Below are positions 1-6,327 of a stretch of 12,117 bases of DNA, in pieces. Numbering within the stretch: the stretch's first letter is position 1; the number at the start of each line of letters is the position of its first letter. Position numbers and translations under genes: made by a program. The notes beneath the pieces were generated by a model. That model did not search any database, was not told the DNA's origin, and was given only the letters and a program-made list of their open reading frames with translations. This DNA is from Candidatus Neomicrothrix sp. UBA4542 (GTDB lineage Bacteria > Actinomycetota > Acidimicrobiia > Acidimicrobiales > Poriferisodalaceae): contig DGLO01000015.1 in assembly GCA_002388005.1 (NCBI GenBank), positions 8,790 through 20,906 of the forward strand, written 5' to 3'.

Positions 1-114
1 TATTTGCTCGAACTTGGTGGCGTGTCAGGTGCGGAGGTGACGGTTAAGAAGCTCCGACCACCCGTGCCATCAGAAATAGAGTTCACCGCGGTTCGAGTTA
101 CGCGTCACAACTAA
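1..114 (+). CDS. folB: Dihydroneopterin aldolase, C-terminal fragment
   Basis: Frame 1 is open from the window edge to a TAA at 112-114 and gives the last 37 residues of a protein whose start lies outside the window. The tail contains GAEVTVKKLRPPVPSEIEF, which matches the end of dihydroneopterin aldolases, where a V-x-V-x-K-x-x-P-P strand closes the tunnelling fold. The enzyme converts 7,8-dihydroneopterin to 6-hydroxymethyl-7,8-dihydropterin in cytosolic folate synthesis. The catalytic residues are not in the visible part. folK, which acts on its product, starts 16 nt downstream, and this pairing strongly supports the call. Confidence 0.85.
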   Translation, partial: YLLELGGVSGAEVTVKKLRPPVPSEIEFTAVRVTRHN

Positions 115-130
115 CGAACATGAAAACGAA

Positions 131-598
131 ATGCCCCAAATCGTAAGAGCCTTCCTGGGTCTAGGATCCAACCTAGGTGACCGTAGAGAATTGCTGACCT
201 CAGCGGTGCGAGACATTCCCGACAAACACGCGATCTCAGGCGTGTACGAAACAGCACCAATCGGAGGGCCATCTCAAGGGGCGTTTCTGAACCTAGTTGT
301 CGAAATGCGCACCTCGATTGCTCCTTACGATCTTCTTAATACCTGCCAGCAACTCGAGAACTCCGCCGGACGCGTTCGGACAGAACATTGGGGACCACGA
401 ACCCTCGACGTTGACGTTTTGCTGTATGGCGAACTCGAACTCGATGATCCGCAATTAACAGTTCCCCACCCGCTCATGAACACAAGAGCATTCGTCCTTT
501 ATCCACTCGCCGACTTAGCCCCAGAATTGCTTTCTCCGCACTGGCGGGAGGCAGTCTCAGATCAAGCGATAGTGCGAGTGGAGGACCTGTCCTGCTGA
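131..598 (+). CDS. folK: 2-amino-4-hydroxy-6-hydroxymethyldihydropteridine pyrophosphokinase (HPPK)
   Basis: HPPK transfers pyrophosphate from ATP to 6-hydroxymethyl-7,8-dihydropterin, making the substrate of dihydropteroate synthase. At 155 residues it has the usual length. Visible family motifs are the N-terminal FLGLGSNLGDR (residues 8-18), the YETAPIGGPSQGAFLN segment, WGPRTLDVDVLLYG with the Mg-binding aspartates at about D93 and D95, and the VPHPLMNTRAFVLYPL segment. The ATG at 131 is the only start that fits the family N-terminus. It has no clear Shine-Dalgarno sequence, so translation may depend on reinitiation from folB, whose stop lies 16 nt upstream. The next folate enzyme, folP, is not adjacent here but lies at 5459-6307 on the minus strand. 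The identity is certain; only the start is slightly open. Confidence 0.96.
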   Translation: MPQIVRAFLGLGSNLGDRRELLTSAVRDIPDKHAISGVYETAPIGGPSQGAFLNLVVEMRTSIAPYDLLNTCQQLENSAGRVRTEHWGPRTLDVDVLLYGELELDDPQLTVPHPLMNTRAFVLYPLADLAPELLSPHWREAVSDQAIVRVEDLSC

Positions 599-803
599 GA
601 CGGCCCAATGTTGGACGGACGATAGGGCGCGGTCATCTAAAAAGGTGTGAGATGAATCGGCTGAAAGACGCCAAGCTTCTCGAACGAAAGATGGTTATTT
701 GACAATTGATCGCACCACTAGAGCTCTTCATGAACCACCATGAAGAATGGTTGTTGCGCCAAGTTGAATGCGGTGCAACGAAATTGAGCGTCGTTGAGGA
801 GAT
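599..803. other. Intergenic gap folK-lysS, possible lysS promoter
   Basis: These 205 nt hold no convincing gene. A perfect -35-like TTGACA sits at 699-704 but lacks a good -10 hexamer at 16-18 nt; the nearest TA-rich match, TAGAGC at 719-724, is only 14 nt away. Two small readings occur in one frame: a 16-codon frame from the ATG at 652, and a 41-codon frame from the ATG at 730 that runs into lysS to a TGA at 853-855. Neither has a ribosome binding site or a recognisable product. In many actinobacteria other genes, such as panC-type genes, stand between folK and lysS, so the gap could be scar tissue of a lost gene. That is inference. Confidence 0.4.
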
Positions 804-2207
804 ATGGCCGAAATTCCCTACCGATTCGTCACCGATAGCCGGGTCGAGGAACTGATCACTCGTCACGCTGGTCTCGAACCCGGTCAAGAAACGGATCACG
901 TGGTGGCCATCGCGGGACGGCTCATGCTGCGACGAGTGCAAGGAAAGCTCGCGTTTGCCACCCTCGACGACGGTTCCGGCCGTATACAACTCTTTGCCCC
1001 CTCAAAAACGACGCCAGAGTTCGAGCAGTTTTGCGATCTCAATCTTGGTGATTGGGTTGGCATCACGGGCGTCGTTATGACCACACGGCGAGGAGAATTG
1101 AGCGTAAGAGTGGACTCATGGGTTGTTCTGGCGGAAGCTCGACGCCCATTCCCGGACAAGTGGCATGGAATCAACGACGTAGATACCCGTTACCGACAAC
1201 GTTACGTGGATCTCTGGGTCACTCCAGAAGCAAGACAGACGTTCCTCATGAGAAGTCGCATGATGACACTGACCCGATCTTTTCTGGAGCAACGGGGGTT
1301 TATTGAAGTGGAAACCCCAATATTTCACCCAATACCAGGAGGAGCCAACGCTCGGCCCTTCACCACCCACCACAACGCCCTGGATCTCGATCTGTACCTC
1401 AGAGTCGCGCCAGAGCTCTACCTCAAACGACTAACGGTCGCGGGATTCGAAAAAGTCTTCGAAATTGGTCGAGTATTCCGCAACGAAGGAGTATCGACTC
1501 GGCACAACCCTGAGTTCACGATGCTTGAGCTCTATCAGGCCTACGCCGATTACCACGACATAATGAGTCTTGTGGAAGAACTCGTAGAACAACTTGCTGT
1601 TGAACTCACTGGTTCCACGGTACTAACGGTCGCTGACCAAGAACTTGACGTTGCTCGACCCTGGCGACGAGCCACGATGATTGAACTAATCGAGGAGTCG
1701 ATCGGTGCGACTTTGTCGCTCGACATGCCACTCGACGAACTTCGGACTATTGCCAAACAACACGAAGTGCAGGTTAAAGATACCTTCGGCCCCGGCAAGC
1801 TCATCTTGGAGATCTATGAGAAAACAACCGAGGGTGCTCTCTGGGGTCCAGTATTTGTGACCGACTACCCCGCCGAAGTTTCGCCTCTGTCTCGAGAGCA
1901 TCGAGACAAGCCAGGCATGACCGAACGCTTTGAAGCCATCCTGGCAGGACGCGAACTTTGCAACGCGTTTACCGAACTGGTCGATCCCGAACAACAACGG
2001 TCCCGCTTTGAAGATCAGGCTGCTCAAAATGCTCAAGGCGACGACGAGGCGATGATGGTCGACGAGGACTATATACGTGCTCTGGAATATGGTCTCCCGC
2101 CTACCGGAGGGTTAGGCATCGGCATGGATCGTCTCGCTATGTTGTTGACAGGCGCGTCGAGCATCCGCGACGTTGTGCTGTTTCCAACGCTACGCCCTGA
2201 ACAGTAA
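804..2207 (+). CDS. lysS: Lysyl-tRNA synthetase, class II
   Basis: This enzyme charges tRNA-Lys with lysine in the cytosol. The 467 residues show the class II LysRS order: an OB-fold anticodon-binding domain from about residue 36 to 125 (AGRLMLRRVQGKLAFATL), the RPFPDKWHG and RYRQRYVDL linker, IPGGANARPFTTHHNALDLD, and the catalytic core. Motif 2 is FEIGRVFRNEG with the R-x-E at 226-228, followed by STRHNPEFTMLE. Motif 3 is GLGIGMDRLAML with its arginine at 443. The protein ends SIRDVVLFPTLRPEQ, as expected. Family members are usually about 490-510 residues. The deficit is all at the N-terminus, where the leading helix before the OB-fold is missing. An in-frame TGA at 795-797 blocks any extension, and the GAGGAG at 796-801 is only 2 nt from the ATG. 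The gene is convergent with the thioesterase, with 25 nt between the stops. Confidence 0.97.
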   Translation: MAEIPYRFVTDSRVEELITRHAGLEPGQETDHVVAIAGRLMLRRVQGKLAFATLDDGSGRIQLFAPSKTTPEFEQFCDLNLGDWVGITGVVMTTRRGELSVRVDSWVVLAEARRPFPDKWHGINDVDTRYRQRYVDLWVTPEARQTFLMRSRMMTLTRSFLEQRGFIEVETPIFHPIPGGANARPFTTHHNALDLDLYLRVAPELYLKRLTVAGFEKVFEIGRVFRNEGVSTRHNPEFTMLELYQAYADYHDIMSLVEELVEQLAVELTGSTVLTVADQELDVARPWRRATMIELIEESIGATLSLDMPLDELRTIAKQHEVQVKDTFGPGKLILEIYEKTTEGALWGPVFVTDYPAEVSPLSREHRDKPGMTERFEAILAGRELCNAFTELVDPEQQRSRFEDQAAQNAQGDDEAMMVDEDYIRALEYGLPPTGGLGIGMDRLAMLLTGASSIRDVVLFPTLRPEQ

Positions 2208-2232
2208 GAACCGGAGATTCACTCAGCCGCCA

Positions 2233-2892
2233 CTATGGAGCAGGGAGAGATCCTTCGGGTTGATCTTCGCGTTGGATAAATAAGCCTTCAGCGTCCAGAA
2301 AGCGGCCGTCAGGACCCTCCCCTGAGCCCTTCAAGTAGATCTTCCTGCCATCGGTCTCATGGACCCAAGCCCGAAAAGTGACATGTACCCCCAATGGGGC
2401 AGGGCCTCGGTACTCCACGTGTAGGTAGGCGGTGTAAGCCTGTCGGCCCCGCATACGGTTGAGTGCACCCATCACCTCGTCAATGATCAGCGCCTGAATG
2501 CCGCCATGGACACGTTCTGGAGGCCCAGCAAACATCGGATCGATCGTGCCTGCGCCGACGACACTGTCATCCGATTCTTTGATGAAGATCAAACCGATTG
2601 AAGCAGGATGAAACTCGCCGCCAGCGAGCGAAAAAGGATCAAATTCGATCTCTTCTCCGACCGCAAGCTCAAGGGGCGTGTATTGACCTGAATAGATCGC
2701 GGCGAGGTGTGGGCGAGTCATCATGTCGTCGAGTTTGCTTCTCTTGGTTCCGGTATCAAACCGATCGGCAAGGTCGTGGACAGCAACGCTGACCTCTTCA
2801 AGGGTGTCGTCGGGTAATCGACGGCCCGAAAGGGCGCGATTTAACCGACGCATAGCGCCGGCGGCTCGGCTTACTGCATCCCAGGTGCTCAT
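2233..2892 (-). CDS. PaaI-like hotdog-fold acyl-CoA thioesterase
   Basis: The protein has 219 residues. The C-terminal two thirds is a hotdog domain of the PaaI/4HBT type: ERVHGGIQALIIDEVMG carries HGG at 129-131 and the acidic pair D138-E139 on the central helix. This is followed by AYLHVEYRGPAP, matching the T-x-x-L-x-V-x-Y-x-x-P strand of the family, and a late strand with KGSGEG. Such enzymes hydrolyse acyl-CoA thioesters; chain length cannot be read from the sequence. The first 80 residues are family-specific and rich in charged helix, with no signal peptide. An upstream open frame exists, but the ATG at 2892 is chosen because a longer version would run through the divergent acyl-CoA dehydrogenase. 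The ATG has no Shine-Dalgarno but carries TAGCGT 7 nt upstream, consistent with a leaderless message. The fatty-acid neighbours support a role in acyl-CoA turnover. Confidence 0.85.
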   Translation of the reverse strand: MSTWDAVSRAAGAMRRLNRALSGRRLPDDTLEEVSVAVHDLADRFDTGTKRSKLDDMMTRPHLAAIYSGQYTPLELAVGEEIEFDPFSLAGGEFHPASIGLIFIKESDDSVVGAGTIDPMFAGPPERVHGGIQALIIDEVMGALNRMRGRQAYTAYLHVEYRGPAPLGVHVTFRAWVHETDGRKIYLKGSGEGPDGRFLDAEGLFIQREDQPEGSLPAP

Positions 2893-2956
2893 GTCCCGCA
2901 CGCTACCTTGCCAAGTTGCCTCGCAGGCGGGCGGCGCGACCCAGTACGGTCGGAGG
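2893..2956. promoter_or_regulatory. Divergent promoter region, thioesterase / acyl-CoA dehydrogenase
   Basis: This 64-bp region separates two divergent start codons. On the plus strand TACGGT (2945-2950) lies exactly 6 nt before the dehydrogenase ATG at 2957. On the minus strand TAGCGT (2905 down to 2900) lies 7 nt before the thioesterase ATG at 2892. Both fit a TAnnnT -10 element placing transcription start at the first base of the coding region. No convincing -35 is seen on either side. Between the elements are two adjacent inverted repeats, CTTG-C-CAAG (2907-2915) and GCCT-CGC-AGGC (2918-2928), and a direct repeat TTGCC at 2908 and 2916. They could be a repressor operator controlling both genes; this is inference. 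Confidence 0.5.
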
Positions 2957-4108
2957 ATGCGACGCGTCATCTTTGATGAAGAACACGACATGTTTCGGGA
3001 TTCGGTCCGGTCCTTTGTCAACAAAGAAATCGTTCCCAACCACGAGAAATGGGAACACAATGGAAAAGTCGATAAAGAGATGTTTAGGAAAGCAGGCTCG
3101 CTCGGCTTCCTTGGGATGGCAGCACCCGAGTTTTGTGGAGGCGGAGGGATCCAAGACTTCCGGTACAACTCCATAATTAATGAGGAAATCCAACGAGCTG
3201 GAGTGGTTGGTTCGGGAATGTGCATCACTTTGCACAACGACGTTTGCTTGCCATATTTTCTGAACTACTGCAACGAGGAACAGACAGATCGTTGGATGGC
3301 AGGTCTCGTTAACGGTGAACTGATGAGTGCAATAGCCATGACCGAACCCGCGATCGGTTCGGATCTAGCGTCAATGGGGACCACAGCCATCCGAAAAGGG
3401 GCTGGCTACGTCGTCAACGGCTCTAAGACCTTTATCACCAACGGCATCAATAGTGACCTTGTGATTACGGCAGTGAAGACCGACCCATCAGAAAAACATA
3501 AAGGGATTTCTCTTCTTGTCCTTGAGGAAGGGATGGAGGGTTTCGAACGAGGGCGAAATCTCGATAAGTTGGGCATGAAGAGTCAAGACACCGCCGAACT
3601 ATTCTTCAACGACGTTTTCGTTCCAGAAGAAAACGTTTTGGGCGGGGAAGGCGCCGGCTTTCTAAGCCTCGTCAAGAACCTTCCACAAGAACGACTATCT
3701 ATTGCAATAACGGGCACCGCCTCGGCTCAAGCAGCGTTTGATTGGACAGTGGACTACGTCACCGAACGCGAGGCGTTCGGCCAGAAGATCTCATCGTTTC
3801 AGAACACTCGTTTCGAACTCGCGGAAATGAAAACTGAACTTGACATGGCTTGGGTCTTTATAGATCGCCAAATCGAAGCCCTGAACGCCGGTGAGTTGAC
3901 CGGTGAAGACGCTGCTGAATCCAAGTGGTGGTGCACCGAAATGCAGTTGCGAACTATTACCCGGTGTCTTCAACTTTTCGGTGGCTACGGGTTTATGAAC
4001 GAGTACCCGATCGCTCGAGCATATGCCGACGCCAGAGTCCAGACGATCTATGGCGGTACCACCGAAATAATGAAGGAGATCATCGGACGACAAGTCGCCG
4101 GCCGTTAA
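2957..4108 (+). CDS. Acyl-CoA dehydrogenase, long-chain (LCAD/ACADL-like)
   Basis: This flavoprotein carries out the first step of beta-oxidation, acyl-CoA to trans-2-enoyl-CoA, passing electrons to an electron-transfer flavoprotein. The 383 residues contain the N-terminal helical domain (IFDEEHDMFRDSVRSFV), the beta domain with AMTEPAIGSDLASMGTTA and VNGSKTFITNG, and the C-terminal helical domain with REAFGQKISSFQNTRFELAEM. The usual catalytic glutamate of short- and medium-chain enzymes (Y-E-G-T) is replaced by glycine (YGGT, G366). A glutamate is present instead in LPQERL (E245), the position used by LCAD and isovaleryl-CoA dehydrogenases. KLGMKSQDTAELFF and YGGTTEIMKEIIGRQV also resemble mitochondrial LCAD as I recall it. 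The ATG at 2957 gives the family N-terminus. GGAGG touches it directly, too close to act as a normal ribosome site, so the message may be leaderless. The hydroxyacyl-CoA dehydrogenase follows 53 nt later and is probably co-transcribed. Confidence 0.92.
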   Translation: MRRVIFDEEHDMFRDSVRSFVNKEIVPNHEKWEHNGKVDKEMFRKAGSLGFLGMAAPEFCGGGGIQDFRYNSIINEEIQRAGVVGSGMCITLHNDVCLPYFLNYCNEEQTDRWMAGLVNGELMSAIAMTEPAIGSDLASMGTTAIRKGAGYVVNGSKTFITNGINSDLVITAVKTDPSEKHKGISLLVLEEGMEGFERGRNLDKLGMKSQDTAELFFNDVFVPEENVLGGEGAGFLSLVKNLPQERLSIAITGTASAQAAFDWTVDYVTEREAFGQKISSFQNTRFELAEMKTELDMAWVFIDRQIEALNAGELTGEDAAESKWWCTEMQLRTITRCLQLFGGYGFMNEYPIARAYADARVQTIYGGTTEIMKEIIGRQVAGR

Positions 4109-4161
4109 CACCCAACCCGGAACTCGTTTACCTCCGATCACTACTTTTTTAGGAGCGCACT

Positions 4162-5457
4162 TTGTCTCGATCAATTGAATCTGTAGCCGTCATCGGTGCC
4201 GGAACCATGGGCGCCGGCATTGCCGCCGCGAGCGCAGCCGCCGGATGTCGCGTCCTACTGCTTGACATAAACACAGAGGTTCTCGAAGTCGCTCTGCAGC
4301 AAATAGACCAAGACGCGCAGCACTTAGTGACAACCGGCACCATAGACGCCGACCTGGAAGCGGTTTCGGACTACGACTGGGTTTGTGAGGCCGTCGTCGA
4401 AGACCTCGAAGCCAAGCGAGAACTTTTCACCCGATTGGAACTGATTCGAAAAGATGGCTCGGTGATCTCGTCCAACACGTCGGGTATCCCGCTGTCGCAA
4501 ATATCTGAAGGAATGCCTGCTCGTTTTCGTACGGACGTCGCCATCACTCACTTCTTTAACCCCGTCAAGGTGATGCATTTGTTCGAGCTTGTGCCCGGCG
4601 AGGACACCGATAATGAAGTCATCGCAGCGTTTGCCGAATTCGGCGCTCACCGGCTCGGGAAAGGCGTGGTGCACGCAAAAGACACAGTCAATTTCATCGG
4701 AAATCGCATTGGCTGTTTCTTCATGCTCTCTGGGTTGCATCTCGCCAAACCCTTCCTCGCCGACGGTATGAACCAAGAAACCGTCGACGCAATCCTTTCA
4801 ACTCCCCTGGGGCTTCCCCCCACTGGCCTTTATGGGCTGATTGACCTCATTGGTCTCGACGTCATGGAACTTGTCGGGAAAAACCTGTCAGTGAACTTGC
4901 CGGAAACGGACGCAGGGCATGCCTACACAGCCTTCCCACCGGTTGAACAAAAAATGCACGACACCGGCCAGCTAGGGAGAAAAGCTGGAGGAGGTTTCTC
5001 TCGCCAGATCAAAATGGACGACGGCACTCGCCGAAAGGAAACATTCGACCTCCTTGACGAAGAATGGCGCGACGCGAAACCCGCTGCCCTGGAGGGAGTT
5101 TCGACAGAGCTCGGAGACGTAATTTTCGAAGACTCCCCCGCGGGCGAACTCGCGTGGCAGGTCTTCGGAGGAACCCTCAGGTACGCAGCAGGGTTAGTTC
5201 CCGAAATTGCCGACGACGTCGTGAACATCGATAACGCCATCCGTTGGGGTTTCAACTGGGTACACGGCCCGTTTGAGATGCTGGACCATCTAGACCCGAT
5301 GCGGGTAATGGATCGAATACGCCAAGAAGGCGGACAGATCCCATCGATGCTTGAAGTTTTGGAGCAGTCGGGAGCCGGTTGCTTCTACCGCAACGAAGGT
5401 TCTGAATACCTAGGAATTGACGGCGAATACCATTCGGTTAACGAGTCAGCGGGCTAA
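4162..5457 (+). CDS. 3-hydroxyacyl-CoA dehydrogenase (FadN/FadB-type, without hydratase domain)
   Basis: The enzyme oxidises 3-hydroxyacyl-CoA to 3-ketoacyl-CoA with NAD, the third beta-oxidation step. The 431 residues begin with a Rossmann NAD site, IGAGTMGAG (G12, G14, G17). SSNTSGIPLSQI follows, then THFFNPVKVMHLFELVPG with the catalytic His130-Glu142 pair, and NFIGNRIG. The all-helical dimerisation domain follows, with GLPPTGLYGLIDLIGLDV and GRKAGGGF. A second helical repeat near residues 350-395 contains IDNAIRWGFNWVHGPFEMLDHL, typical of the FadN-like branch. Relatives of that branch are usually near 800 residues and continue into an enoyl-CoA hydratase domain; this protein stops before it. 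The TTG start at 4162 is chosen because AGGAG lies 6 nt upstream and the Rossmann motif is at the right distance. It lies 53 nt after the acyl-CoA dehydrogenase and meets folP tail to tail. Confidence 0.92.
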   Translation: MSRSIESVAVIGAGTMGAGIAAASAAAGCRVLLLDINTEVLEVALQQIDQDAQHLVTTGTIDADLEAVSDYDWVCEAVVEDLEAKRELFTRLELIRKDGSVISSNTSGIPLSQISEGMPARFRTDVAITHFFNPVKVMHLFELVPGEDTDNEVIAAFAEFGAHRLGKGVVHAKDTVNFIGNRIGCFFMLSGLHLAKPFLADGMNQETVDAILSTPLGLPPTGLYGLIDLIGLDVMELVGKNLSVNLPETDAGHAYTAFPPVEQKMHDTGQLGRKAGGGFSRQIKMDDGTRRKETFDLLDEEWRDAKPAALEGVSTELGDVIFEDSPAGELAWQVFGGTLRYAAGLVPEIADDVVNIDNAIRWGFNWVHGPFEMLDHLDPMRVMDRIRQEGGQIPSMLEVLEQSGAGCFYRNEGSEYLGIDGEYHSVNESAG

Positions 5458-5458
5458 G

Positions 5459-6307
5459 TCATTCAGGCCGAATAATCGCATCTGTCATCGTCACGACCTC
5501 ACGCATTTGGCTCCCATCGTGAACTCGGATTACATCGATGCCCGCACAAATTGCTTGAGCCACGGTGGCGGCGGTACCGAACAGTCGCTCCCCAAGATCT
5601 GTGCGTAACACGGTGCCTATTGATGACTTTCGCGAAGTGCCAATCAGAAGTGGTAACTCCAACTGAGTCAACTCGGGGAGTCGCCGCAATATTTCCAGGT
5701 TCTGTGCAACTGACCATCCGAATCCAAAGCCTGGGTCCAATATCAATTTCGACGCGTCAATTTGAGCGGCTTCACAAACCGAAAGAGTTTCATTGAAGCC
5801 GGCAACAATGTCGTCAATGACATCGTGATGTTCGCGTCCTCGCTGATTGTGCATCGCCACAGCGCCCACTTCACGTTGAGCTACTAGCGGTGCAAGGTCG
5901 GGATCTAGGAGGAAACCGGTGATGTCGTTGACCATGGTTGCACCGGCGTTTAGCGCGGCTTCTGCGACAACCGCCCACGTCGTGTCGATCGATATAGGCA
6001 GATCGACCGCATCGCGTACCGCCTCGACCACCGGAACAACTCGCGACTTTTCAACCTCAACTGGCGTTGGGTCAGCGCCAGGTCGCGATGACGCCCCTCC
6101 AATATCGATCACATCGATGCCGCAGGCTTCAAAGCTATTAGCCAACGCGACAGCCTTATCTAGCTGACCGTCGATCCCGTCACCTGAAAATGAATCCTGA
6201 GTGGCGTTGATGATGCCCATTACGTGGGTGCGGCGTCCCCAAGCCCAAGACGATCCACGCCCCGGCTCGAAGCTAGATGCTCGGTAGTTACGAATAATTG
6301 GCCACAC
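5459..6307 (-). CDS. folP: Dihydropteroate synthase (DHPS)
   Basis: DHPS joins p-aminobenzoate to the pterin pyrophosphate made by FolK; it is the sulfonamide target. The 282 residues form one TIM-barrel domain with the family segments in order: VMGIINATQDSFSGDG, DVIDIGGASSRPGADP, LPISIDTTWAVVAEAALNAGA, MVNDITGF, MHNQRG, LILDPGFGFG, LLIGTSRKSSIG, and RVHDGSQMREVV near the end. Two signature segments depart from the common form: the first loop reads N-A-T-Q-D-S-F instead of N-V-T-P-D-S-F, and the second reads GGASSRPG instead of GGESTRPG. The GTG at 6307 has GGGGAG 6 nt upstream. The gene starts 20 nt after the prenyl synthase stop and is probably co-transcribed with it. It is separated from folB-folK at the other end of the window, although these genes are often together in actinobacteria. 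Confidence 0.94.
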   Translation of the reverse strand: MWPIIRNYRASSFEPGRGSSWAWGRRTHVMGIINATQDSFSGDGIDGQLDKAVALANSFEACGIDVIDIGGASSRPGADPTPVEVEKSRVVPVVEAVRDAVDLPISIDTTWAVVAEAALNAGATMVNDITGFLLDPDLAPLVAQREVGAVAMHNQRGREHHDVIDDIVAGFNETLSVCEAAQIDASKLILDPGFGFGWSVAQNLEILRRLPELTQLELPLLIGTSRKSSIGTVLRTDLGERLFGTAATVAQAICAGIDVIRVHDGSQMREVVTMTDAIIRPE

Positions 6308-6327
6308 GAGAAGCTCCCCAGACGTCG

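Noticed and set aside
652..702. A 16-codon frame just after folK
   Set aside because: It is too short and matches nothing; at most it is a remnant or a chance frame.
730..855. A 41-codon plus-strand frame starting ATG at 730 and overlapping the lysS start
   Set aside because: It has no ribosome site, no recognisable motif, and about a third of it is the out-of-frame lysS 5' end.
2723..2956. Upstream extension of the acyl-CoA dehydrogenase frame
   Set aside because: It is antisense to the thioesterase; the family N-terminus begins at the ATG at 2957.
2893..3237. Upstream extension of the thioesterase reading frame on the minus strand
   Set aside because: It runs antisense through the acyl-CoA dehydrogenase, has a proline/serine-rich composition unlike the protein, and the hotdog family does not need it.
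4141..4150. A T-run before the hydroxyacyl-CoA dehydrogenase as a possible terminator
   Set aside because: No stem precedes it, and the gene behind it has a good ribosome site and probably shares the upstream transcript.
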